Below, in pieces: positions 49,892-57,239 of a DNA stretch of 64,000 nucleotides (its first letter is position 1; each line of letters opens with the position of its first letter). The stretch comes from Spirochaetaceae bacterium. Lineage in GTDB: Bacteria; Spirochaetota; Spirochaetia; Treponematales; Rectinemataceae. The translations under genes were made by a program, and so were the position numbers. The DNA is taken from positions 62,001 through 126,000 of the forward strand of contig JANYKC010000015.1 in NCBI GenBank assembly GCA_025358255.1. The letters are read 5' to 3'. The notes under the pieces are model-generated. The model saw nothing but the letters and a program-made list of their open reading frames with translations. It was not told the origin of the DNA and searched no databases.

Positions 49892-51258
49892 GTGGGCGCC
49901 CCCTCTTTGACGCCGGCTTGGGCCGGGGGCCTCACCTCGATGGGAACCTCCGCGCCGAAGCTCGCCAAGGCCTTCACGTCCACGCCGAAGGCGCGGGAGA
50001 AGGTCTCGAGCAGGTCGGCGAAGGCGCGGGGGCCGCGGTTCGCCACCTCGGCCGTGCCGCCTCGGTCCCCGTTCTCCATGACCACGAGGCTGTCGAGCCT
50101 TCCCGCCTTGTCGGCGTTCGCGCGGTATGCGGCGAAGAGCCCGGGCAGTTTCTGCTGGAGGAAAAGGACGCTCCCCGCCGCCTCGCCGTATTTCGCCAGG
50201 AGGCCTGCCTTGGCGGAGAGGATCTCGTTGCGCGCGCCTTCGCGGATGCCGATGGCCGCCTTCTCGCCCTCGGCCAGGATGCGCGCCGCTTCCTCGCGGG
50301 CTCCGGCCTCAAGGGTCGTCCCGGAGCGGTTCTTCAGCTCCTGGAGGCTCACCAGGGAATTCTGCACCTGGCCCTCGCCGCGGTTCTTGGCCCCGCTTAT
50401 GGACTGGTCAGCGGTGAGGTTGGCTTCCTGGATGGAACCCTGGGCCTCGCGCCGGTAGACCTCGAGCTCCTGCCGCATGGCCACGATCTTCTCTTCGGCC
50501 TGGGCGCGCGCGATCTGGATGCGCCGCTCGGCGTCGGATTCCGCCTGCGCGGCTGTCGCCTTGAGCCGCGATTCCTCGATCTCCACCTGCCGCCGCTTCT
50601 GGGCAAGGGTCTGCTGGGCGAGGTTGGCTATGTAGTTCGAGTTGTCCCAGATCTTCTGGAGGGAGACGGAGACGACCTTCATGCCGAAGGAGCGAAGGTC
50701 AGAATTGATGTCGCTCAGGAGCTCGGCCCGGAACTGGGCGCGCTCGCTCTGGCCGACGGCCGTCGCGGCCTCGTCGTTCATGTCGTCCATGCCGATGGCC
50801 TGGAGGGGCGTGGCCTTGTTGAGGGCCCCGCGGAAATTTCCCACGAGGGTCTGCTGTACCTGGTCGTGGATGGCCTTGGCGTCCTTGCCCATGAGGCGTT
50901 CGACCGCGGAATAGAGCATCGCGGGGTCGTCGTCATCGATGCAGACGCAGGCCGTGGCGTCGGCGCCCATCGTGATGCCGTTGGCCGAATTGACACCCTC
51001 GACCTTGACGTTGACGGGGAAAACCCCGAGTTCGAGGGATCCCACGGACTGGAAATAGGGCAAGGCGAAGGTCCTCCCGCGCTCGACGGAGAAGCCGAAA
51101 GTCTTGCCGCCGAGGACTGCCCTACGGCCGGTGACGACAAGGAGCCTGTCGGGAGACGCGACCTGGATCGTGGCCTTGAGCAAGCCCAGGAGCACGAAAA
51201 AAACGGCGACGCCGACCACGCCGCCCAGGATGCCGCTAAAGGAGCTGAACAGGTCCAA
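49888..51258 (-). CDS. Second flotillin/SPFH-like protein
   Basis: 456 aa from a TTG at 51258 with AAGGAGG 6 nt upstream; the frame before the TTG has no support. N-terminal transmembrane helix (about 5-27, GILGGVVGVAVFFVLLGLLK), SPFH domain (about 35-210; YFQSVGSLELGVFPVNVKV, TPLQAIGMDDMND), coiled coil (220-330; KRRQVEIEESRLKATAAQAE) and Ala-rich C-terminal helices. It is distinct from its downstream neighbour, with which it likely forms hetero-oligomers as FloT/FloA pairs do. Confidence 0.85.
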   Translation of the reverse strand: MDLFSSFSGILGGVVGVAVFFVLLGLLKATIQVASPDRLLVVTGRRAVLGGKTFGFSVERGRTFALPYFQSVGSLELGVFPVNVKVEGVNSANGITMGADATACVCIDDDDPAMLYSAVERLMGKDAKAIHDQVQQTLVGNFRGALNKATPLQAIGMDDMNDEAATAVGQSERAQFRAELLSDINSDLRSFGMKVVSVSLQKIWDNSNYIANLAQQTLAQKRRQVEIEESRLKATAAQAESDAERRIQIARAQAEEKIVAMRQELEVYRREAQGSIQEANLTADQSISGAKNRGEGQVQNSLVSLQELKNRSGTTLEAGAREEAARILAEGEKAAIGIREGARNEILSAKAGLLAKYGEAAGSVLFLQQKLPGLFAAYRANADKAGRLDSLVVMENGDRGGTAEVANRGPRAFADLLETFSRAFGVDVKALASFGAEVPIEVRPPAQAGVKEGAPT

Positions 51259-51295
51259 ACCGAACCTCCTTGTGCCGCCAAAAACAACCCAAAGG

Positions 51296-51976
51296 CTAGT
51301 GGACGAGATGCTCCTCGTCCGCCGCTTCCACGAGATAGCAGTCTTCCTGGTAATCGATGATGCGGACCTTGTCGCCGCGGGCGAAAGCCCGGTCCGGAGA
51401 GGTGGCGCGGACATAGACCTCGGCCTGCGAGCCGAACTTCCGGATGACCGCCTTGCCCATCAGGGAAGGCGCCACAGGGATGGTGATGTCCGCTTCCTCG
51501 AGGATGAAATCCTCGGCGGTGAAGCTTGAGTCGAGGTCACGCCTGACGAATTTGCGCAGGGAACGGGCCAATATGGCGATCGCTACTCCCGCGCCCAAGG
51601 ACCACAGGAGACTCGCGATGGCGCCGCGCTTCATGCTGAGCGCCGCGATGCCCGTAGGGCCGGCGCCGAGGGAGAAATAGACGGCCGTCCGGAGCCAGCT
51701 CACGAAACGCGCGACCGAGGAGCTGCCTGCGAGTCCACGGGATGGCTCGCCGCCTTGGCCTTCGGCCCGATTCGAGCCGAGGAGGGACCCCTGACCAAGG
51801 GGATGCCCAGCCTCGTGACCGCCGGCGCCATGGGCGACGGCATCGTGTCCTCCGCCATCATGACTGCCGCCATGACCCGTATCCGAACCATGATCCAAGG
51901 CGCCAAAGAGATCGACGATGGTTACGCCGACGCCGAATACCGCGAGAGCAATGTAGATGGCCTGCAAGGTTTCCAT
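51296..51976 (-). CDS. NfeD-like membrane protein
   Basis: 226 aa. Transmembrane helix at 5-25 (AIYIALAVFGVGVTIVDLFG), a His/Gly-rich loop (about 28-70; HGGSHDGGGHDAVAHG) that could bind metal, a second hydrophobic pair (about 90-140), and a C-terminal OB-fold (AVIRKFGSQAEVYVRATS, GDKVRIIDYQEDCYLVEA). NfeD proteins travel with flotillins and are needed for their assembly. First gene of a three-gene operon; a TATAAT at 51988-51993 ends 11 nt before the ATG. Confidence 0.85.
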   Translation of the reverse strand: METLQAIYIALAVFGVGVTIVDLFGALDHGSDTGHGGSHDGGGHDAVAHGAGGHEAGHPLGQGSLLGSNRAEGQGGEPSRGLAGSSSVARFVSWLRTAVYFSLGAGPTGIAALSMKRGAIASLLWSLGAGVAIAILARSLRKFVRRDLDSSFTAEDFILEEADITIPVAPSLMGKAVIRKFGSQAEVYVRATSPDRAFARGDKVRIIDYQEDCYLVEAADEEHLVH

Positions 51977-52026
51977 GATCGACTTCGATTATAGCGCGCC
52001 CGCGCCTTGCGCGCCATGCACCGTCG

Positions 52027-53421
52027 TCAAGCGGAAAGCCTGGCCAAGGATTCTTCTGGAAGAGGGGATCGGAACCCCTCCTTCTGGCGTTCAGCCCTGA
52101 TCTCCCGGGCCATCCGGACGAGAAGCGCCAACCCAAAAACGGAAGCGGCGACGTCAGCCACCGGCCCGGCAAGATAGACGCCGGTCACGCCGAACCAGCG
52201 GGGAAGGACGAGCATGGCCGCCATCATGGCCAAGGAGCGGGAAAGCATCAGGACACCCGAGGACATTGGTCGCCCAGTGGACTGGAAATAGACGGCCGGC
52301 AGTTGGGAAAGCGGGAAAAGGGCGAAACCGGACATGAAAATGGCCAGTGCCCTCGAGCCCATCTCGACCAGTGCCTTGTCCCCGTTGAAGAGCCCGACGA
52401 GGGCCGCCGGAAAGACGAGGGAGGCCAGCTCGGCGAGGGCGGCCAACGCAAAGGTGGATAGGCCGACGAGGAGGGAAAGCCTCTCGACGCGTCCCCATTT
52501 CCCTGCACCGTAGTTGTAGCCGAGGAGGGCCTGGGCTCCATTGGTGATGCCGTACAGGGGGTAGGATAGGACCATGCCCACCGTGTTCACCACCCCGATC
52601 ACCGCCAGGGCCAGCTCGTCGCCCCAAGGGGCGATGGCCCGGTTGGCGACGACGAGGACGGCGGTGGAGACAAGGTTCACGAGGAAAACAGGGGCGCCGA
52701 GCCGAGCGAGCTCCTGGAGGATCGCCGCCTTGGGCGGGAGCATTGCCAGGTCGAGGCGGAGCGCGCTCTTTCTCCCCTGGACGACGAAAACTGCGATGAG
52801 GAGGGATAAGCCTTGGGCAAGTGCGGTGGCAGCTCCTGCGCCGCCCAGGCCCCAGCCGCAGCCGAATATGAAAAGAGGCTCGAGGCCGACATTGATGGCC
52901 GTGCCCGCAAGGTTCACGGCGAAGCCCGCGCGAGGCCTGCCTTGGACCTGGAGGGAAGTGGCGACAGCCATGGCCGCGGACTGGAAAGGCAAGCCGACAA
53001 GGGTCCAGGCGAGAAAGGCCCGGGCTCCCGCAGCTACCGTGGCCGAGGCCCCAAAAAGGGAAAACAGGGGGTCGGCCAAGAGCCAGAGGAGGAGAGCGGT
53101 CACAGCGCTTGCAAGGAATGCCGCCCCGGTCGCACGGGAAACGATTTCCCCGGCCCGGTCACCTTGACCCCGGCCCAGCGCCATGGAGGCGGCGCTCCTG
53201 GCTCCGACCGTGAACAGGAGACCGACGGCCAGGCCGGTGATCATGAAGGGGAAGACCACGGTTGCCGCGGCCAGGCCTTCTATGCCCGCACCACGGCCAA
53301 TGAAGATGCGGTCCACAAGGCCGTAGAGCGCCGAGACGAGCATGGAGGCCGTCGTGGGGATCGCGAACTGGAAGAGGAGGGAGCCGATGGGAGCGCTGCC
53401 CATCGCTTCGGTTTTATCCAT
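52027..53421 (-). CDS. MATE family multidrug efflux protein
   Basis: 464 aa from the ATG at 53421 (GAGGTGTCCC site); upstream frame is unrelated. Twelve helices in two homologous halves; ATTASMLVSALYGLVDRIFI-like first half (FAIPTTASMLVSALYGLVDR) and NTVGMVLSYPLYGITNGAQA in the second half are typical of NorM/MepA-like exporters that use Na+ or H+. Substrate unknown. No regulator is adjacent. Confidence 0.92.
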   Translation of the reverse strand: MDKTEAMGSAPIGSLLFQFAIPTTASMLVSALYGLVDRIFIGRGAGIEGLAAATVVFPFMITGLAVGLLFTVGARSAASMALGRGQGDRAGEIVSRATGAAFLASAVTALLLWLLADPLFSLFGASATVAAGARAFLAWTLVGLPFQSAAMAVATSLQVQGRPRAGFAVNLAGTAINVGLEPLFIFGCGWGLGGAGAATALAQGLSLLIAVFVVQGRKSALRLDLAMLPPKAAILQELARLGAPVFLVNLVSTAVLVVANRAIAPWGDELALAVIGVVNTVGMVLSYPLYGITNGAQALLGYNYGAGKWGRVERLSLLVGLSTFALAALAELASLVFPAALVGLFNGDKALVEMGSRALAIFMSGFALFPLSQLPAVYFQSTGRPMSSGVLMLSRSLAMMAAMLVLPRWFGVTGVYLAGPVADVAASVFGLALLVRMAREIRAERQKEGFRSPLPEESLARLSA

Positions 53422-53577
53422 GGGACACCTCGTACGCCTTGCCCTCGATCGGAAAGGCGCCGGCCGGACAGCGAGGGTCCGCGCGCAGGCCTCGGGCGCT
53501 TGGCCCCGAACCGATAAAGCTAGCTTCAGGCTACCGTCCGAAAAATAGCGATAATGGGAAAGAATCGTCAACAGGAA

Positions 53578-53862
53578 TCAGCGTCTGGCTCCTGTCCCCG
53601 AGAGGACCGCGACGATGGCTCTGGCCTTTCCCGGGCTGGCCGCGCCTGTTGCTGAAGCCAGCAACTCGCCGGAAGGGCTGAAAACCAGGACGGAAACCTC
53701 GTTGCTGGCTATGCCAAGCGCGGAAACCACCATCCCCTTCCAATCGAGGAGGAGGGGAATGTCCGCATTCCACCGCTGGAGCATGCCGACGACCGCCGCA
53801 TGGGAAATGAAAAAGGGAAGGGCAAGCACAGTCCCGACCCCGAGCATCGCAAGGGAAAGCAT
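53578..53862 (-). CDS. Small redoxin-like or truncated protein
   Basis: 94 aa. A hydrophobic start (MLSLAMLGVGTVLALPFFI) is followed by IPLLLDWKGMVVSALGIASN and VSVLVFSPSGELLASATG, which resemble the second half of thioredoxin-fold (redoxin/YtfJ-like) proteins. No active-site CxxC is present, and the thioredoxin front half is missing. There is no ribosome site. It could be a fragment of a decayed gene; I see no clear upstream part. Confidence 0.4.
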   Translation of the reverse strand: MLSLAMLGVGTVLALPFFISHAAVVGMLQRWNADIPLLLDWKGMVVSALGIASNEVSVLVFSPSGELLASATGAASPGKARAIVAVLSGTGARR

Positions 53863-54051
53863 GATTGGCGGCTTTTTTCACCACTGCCAAGATAAAAGCC
53901 GCCGGGGCCAAAGGCAAATGCATTCAAGAACAAGGGGAACTGGCCGACCAATGGGCTGCGCGCCAAGCACCTGGAGAGGCGCAGGGCGATGAAGATCGGC
54001 CATTCCTGCGCCTCCCTCGGTCATCCGGCTTGGGCGAAGCCGCTTCTCCTT

Positions 54052-55275
54052 CTAGCGGATCTCCTCTATGGCAAGGGGATACTTGGAGAGGGCTTCGCAG
54101 CCTCCCTCGAAAAGCACGATCGGGTTCTCATAGCGGAAGCCGATCTTCTCGTCCGGAGAGGCATACTGCATCGCGCAGATGAGCATCTCTCCCTTGGCGT
54201 AGACATGGTCGGGATCGGTCCAGTAGGGGAAGGGACCGTCGTTTCTCGCGCCGATGCGCCATTCGTCACCCCAAAGCCCGATCCCATGCTCGCAGCCGGG
54301 ATAGCAGAAATCGGCGCAGTGGAGGGCCTCCGCGCGGTCCATCATGAGGCTCGCCATGTCGGAAGGCGTCCGGCCCGGCCGGTATGCGGCGAGGACGGTC
54401 GCCACAAGGTCGACGAAGTTGTCGGCATGGCGGCGCTGGGCCTTGGTCGCCGGCCCGATGAGGTAGTTGTGGGAATGGTCGCCCATGGCCAGCTTGAACA
54501 AGGAATGGAAATCCAGCATGAGGGGGTCTCCCGCCTCGAAGACCCGGGTGGTGGGCGGCGTGCAAGCTCCGAGGGCTGTCCGGTATCCCGACGAGATCTC
54601 GTTGAGGCCCGCGAAATTCCACTCCGAAACCGAACCGGCCCGACGCATGGCCAAGGCGCCGATACCGGCGATCTCGGTCTCTGTCATGCCCTTCCATCCA
54701 CCGTCTTCGAGGGCGACACGGGCGGCTTTCTGCCCCTCGTCCACGATGCGGGACGCCTCCCGGAAACGTGCCACCGTTCCCGCGTCCTTGATGATCTGGA
54801 GCTCATCCACGAGCTCGTGGGAATTGACAAGCTCGAATCCTGGCAGGGCCGCCTCGAGGGCATCCCACTCGTATTTCGTGAGGTTGCCCTCCGGCGTGTA
54901 GACCGAGAGCCCTGTTTCCACCCCTATCCTGCCCTTGGACAGGCCAAGCTCGTCCTGGATGCAGGACTGGAGGGCCGAGACCTGGTCCTGGCCCCCCATC
55001 GGGGCATAGGCACGGACATTGTCCTGGGGCAACCAGGTCTCGTCGGCTAGGCGCGTCGAGTCGACGATGAAGGTGAAGACGATGGGGTCGCCCTTGGCGG
55101 GGATGACCAGGTAGGAGCGCCAGGGGACGAAGGCGTCGAGGACCCAGGAGAGGGTCCTGGGTCGAGAGCCGATGTAGAGGTCGAGGCCGCGGGCTTTCAT
55201 GGAAGACTGTATGGCAACGACCCGCGCGCGGTTGTCGATGAAGCAGGGGCTCGAGGGCAGGTTTTCGTAGGACAT
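54052..55275 (-). CDS. M24-family (creatinase/Xaa-Pro peptidase-like) protein
   Basis: 407 aa from the ATG at 55275 (GGAG site). Creatinase-type N-terminal domain (about 10-155) and a pita-bread domain. Metal-ligand positions: Asp in PLMLDFHSLF, Asp in MGDHSHNY and His in CEHGIGLWGDE are kept, and a late Glu in YENPIVLFEGG is present, but the Glu normally in the 'T-I-E-P' segment is replaced (GEMLICAMQYA). It may therefore work like creatinase, without two metals, on a small C-N substrate rather than as a peptidase. Next to it lie an SCP2 protein and a TetR regulator. Confidence 0.75.
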   Translation of the reverse strand: MSYENLPSSPCFIDNRARVVAIQSSMKARGLDLYIGSRPRTLSWVLDAFVPWRSYLVIPAKGDPIVFTFIVDSTRLADETWLPQDNVRAYAPMGGQDQVSALQSCIQDELGLSKGRIGVETGLSVYTPEGNLTKYEWDALEAALPGFELVNSHELVDELQIIKDAGTVARFREASRIVDEGQKAARVALEDGGWKGMTETEIAGIGALAMRRAGSVSEWNFAGLNEISSGYRTALGACTPPTTRVFEAGDPLMLDFHSLFKLAMGDHSHNYLIGPATKAQRRHADNFVDLVATVLAAYRPGRTPSDMASLMMDRAEALHCADFCYPGCEHGIGLWGDEWRIGARNDGPFPYWTDPDHVYAKGEMLICAMQYASPDEKIGFRYENPIVLFEGGCEALSKYPLAIEEIR

Positions 55276-55290
55276 ACCGTGCTCCACTTC

Positions 55291-55692
55291 CTAGTAATTC
55301 GAAGGGATCGTCGAAAGGACCTTGTTGATCCGGTCGGCGAGCGGCGCCAGGCGGAGGGCCTTGGCCATGTTGCCCTTGAGCTTGAGCCTGCCTGTCATGA
55401 GGGCCTTCTGCGAACCGAGCTCGCCCTTGGAGATGGCGGCCAAGGTCGCATAACTCCCCACGATGCGGAATTCGGCCTCCGGCGGTTCCCCCTCCCCGAC
55501 GTCGAAGCGCGCGAGCTTCCCGCCCTCGCATTGCACGAAAAGCCACCGCGACTTGCCATCGGGGCATGCCTCGTAGATGTCGGCCATCGACGTGGTGATG
55601 CCGTTCATCTTCTCGGGATCGAGGGCGGCCTCCAGGCGTTTCCGCGCCTCAACCGTCCATGCCGCGTCGAGATACGTGTACATCTCACTCAT
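55291..55692 (-). CDS. SCP2 sterol-binding-like domain protein
   Basis: 133 aa from the ATG at 55692 with GGAGGTG upstream. The pattern RWLFVQCEGGKLARFDVGEG, then EAEFRIVGSYATLAAISKGE, KALMTGRLKLKGNMAKALRL is that of SCP2-fold proteins, which bind lipids or fatty-acyl chains in a hydrophobic tunnel. It lies 15 nt before the M24 gene and 73 nt after the TetR gene, so the three may form a unit. Confidence 0.85.
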   Translation of the reverse strand: MSEMYTYLDAAWTVEARKRLEAALDPEKMNGITTSMADIYEACPDGKSRWLFVQCEGGKLARFDVGEGEPPEAEFRIVGSYATLAAISKGELGSQKALMTGRLKLKGNMAKALRLAPLADRINKVLSTIPSNY

Positions 55693-55765
55693 CACGAACA
55701 CCTCCTTCAAGGCCCCCTTTTCCGGGGTGGCCGCCGCTATCGGAACGACCTGTCCCCAAAGAGCC

Positions 55766-56383
55766 CTATCGGGGCTCCTTGCGGACGCGCAGACCGTCAA
55801 GTATGAGATCGAGGCCCCTCTCGAAAAGCGCCTCCTCGTCCTCCTCGCCGGCCACGTAGGCCTTGTGCACGAAAAGGACATAGAGGGAGAAGATGACGCG
55901 GGCCGCGGAGCGCACCTCGCCCTTGTCGGAAAAGACGCCTGCGGCGATGCCTTCCCTGATGATGCCCTCGAGGAGCTCCACGGAGGAGCGGTTGATGTCG
56001 GCGAAGGGATCGTCGGCCTCGAACAAGGGGAAGAGGGAGGGATCGCGCGCCAGGACGCGCCTGAGACGCGGCTCGCCAGCCAAGTAGCGGAAGGCGCTGC
56101 GGCAGGCTGTCCTGAACCGGGCCACGGGCTCGGTTTCGGCCTCCACCGCCTTGGACACCGATTCCTGCCAGAGGCCGAAACCCCTCGCCACGGCACGCTT
56201 GTACAAGTCCCGCTTGTTTGCCGCATAGCGGTACAGCGCTCCGCCGGATAGACCCAGCCGCTGTGCGATTTCATCCACCGAGGCTTTTCGAAAGCCGAAG
56301 TCGGCGAATGCATCGAGGGCGGCGTCGAGGACTTCCGCCTCACGTTTTTCGAACCTCATTGAATTATTGAACATTTCTTTCAC
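55766..56383 (-). CDS. TetR family transcriptional regulator
   Basis: 205 aa from a GTG at 56383. The DNA-binding domain reads EVLDAALDAFADFGFRKASV, DEIAQRLGLSGGALYRYAAN, KRDLYKRAV, all standard TetR. The C-terminal ligand domain (60-200) is unassigned. A consensus promoter TTGACA-16-TATAAT ends 6 nt before the GTG, and there is no ribosome site, so the GTG is probably the first codon of the mRNA. A later Met (MRFEKRE) is possible but unsupported. It likely represses itself and perhaps the SCP2/M24 genes downstream. Confidence 0.9.
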   Translation of the reverse strand: MKEMFNNSMRFEKREAEVLDAALDAFADFGFRKASVDEIAQRLGLSGGALYRYAANKRDLYKRAVARGFGLWQESVSKAVEAETEPVARFRTACRSAFRYLAGEPRLRRVLARDPSLFPLFEADDPFADINRSSVELLEGIIREGIAAGVFSDKGEVRSAARVIFSLYVLFVHKAYVAGEEDEEALFERGLDLILDGLRVRKEPR

Positions 56384-56389
56384 TTGTTT

Positions 56390-56417
56390 ATTATAGGCCC
56401 GACCCTGAGCCTGTCAA
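56390..56417 (-). promoter_or_regulatory. Consensus promoter of the TetR gene (leaderless)
   Basis: -35 TTGACA and -10 TATAAT, both perfect, with a 16-bp spacer; 6 nt separate the -10 box from the GTG. The best single example of the leaderless arrangement in this window. Confidence 0.8.
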
Positions 56418-56491
56418 CTTCTTTCTCCTGCCGGAGCTCCGCAACGGCGCCGATACTGTATACGACGTCAGCGAACTCCTTCGGAGGGCAT

Positions 56492-57238
56492 ATGGGCATT
56501 GGCGCACATGGATCTGCGGTCATCCTCGACGCGCGGCCTTGCTTTGAGCCCGAATTCGCCGGCGGGTATCCGGAGCTGCAGCGCCAGTACCGGGATCTCC
56601 TCGCCGAAAAGGACCTCCTCCTCCGCGAGTTGGGCCACCGGGTAAGGAACTCCCTCACGGTCATCGCAAGCCTGGCCAACATCGAATCAATCGACGTCAA
56701 GGACAAGAAAGCGGCGGCCAGCATCGAGAGGCTCAAGGGGCGGATCGAGGCGACTGCCCTATTGTATGACCGGCTCGAAACCAGCCAGGCCTTGGGCCGC
56801 CTGCGCGTCGACAGCTACATCGAGGAACTCGTCGTCCTTTTGGTGGCCAGCCTGGCACCCTCCCCCGAATCCGTGGCTCTTTCCCTTTCCCTCTCGCCGC
56901 TCACCATGGGCTATAAAAAAGCCGGTGCCATCGGCCTCATCGTCAACGAGGCGGTCACCAATGCCTTCAAGTACGGAATGGACCGGAAAAAAGGCGGACG
57001 CCTCTTCGTGAAGCTGGGCCCCACGCGCCGCGGGGAGCGCCACCTCGTCATCGAAGACCAGGGGCCTGGATTTCCAAAGGGCTTCGACCCCCAGCGCGAT
57101 GGGGATTTCGGCCTGGCACTCATGGCGGGCGAGGCCCGGGATCTCGGCGGCAGCTTCAGCATCGGCAAGGCCGAAGGCCAGGGTGCGCGCATCGAGGTCG
57201 TGTTTCCCGTAGACGGGACCAGGCAGCCCAGCCTCTGA
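56492..57238 (+). CDS. Soluble HisKA_2 histidine kinase without input domain
   Basis: 248 aa from the ATG at 56492, preceded by GGAGGGCAT; 108 nt upstream in frame lack similarity. It begins almost directly with the HisKA_2 motif LLRELGHRVRNSLTVIASL (phospho-His about 48) and ends with an HWE/HisKA_2-type ATPase (GLIVNEAVTNAFKYGMD, EDQGPGFP, GLALMAGEA). There is no transmembrane segment or PAS domain, so it must get its signal from a partner. The membrane kinase starts 1 nt after its stop. Confidence 0.85.
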   Translation: MGIGAHGSAVILDARPCFEPEFAGGYPELQRQYRDLLAEKDLLLRELGHRVRNSLTVIASLANIESIDVKDKKAAASIERLKGRIEATALLYDRLETSQALGRLRVDSYIEELVVLLVASLAPSPESVALSLSLSPLTMGYKKAGAIGLIVNEAVTNAFKYGMDRKKGGRLFVKLGPTRRGERHLVIEDQGPGFPKGFDPQRDGDFGLALMAGEARDLGGSFSIGKAEGQGARIEVVFPVDGTRQPSL

Positions 57239-57239
57239 C

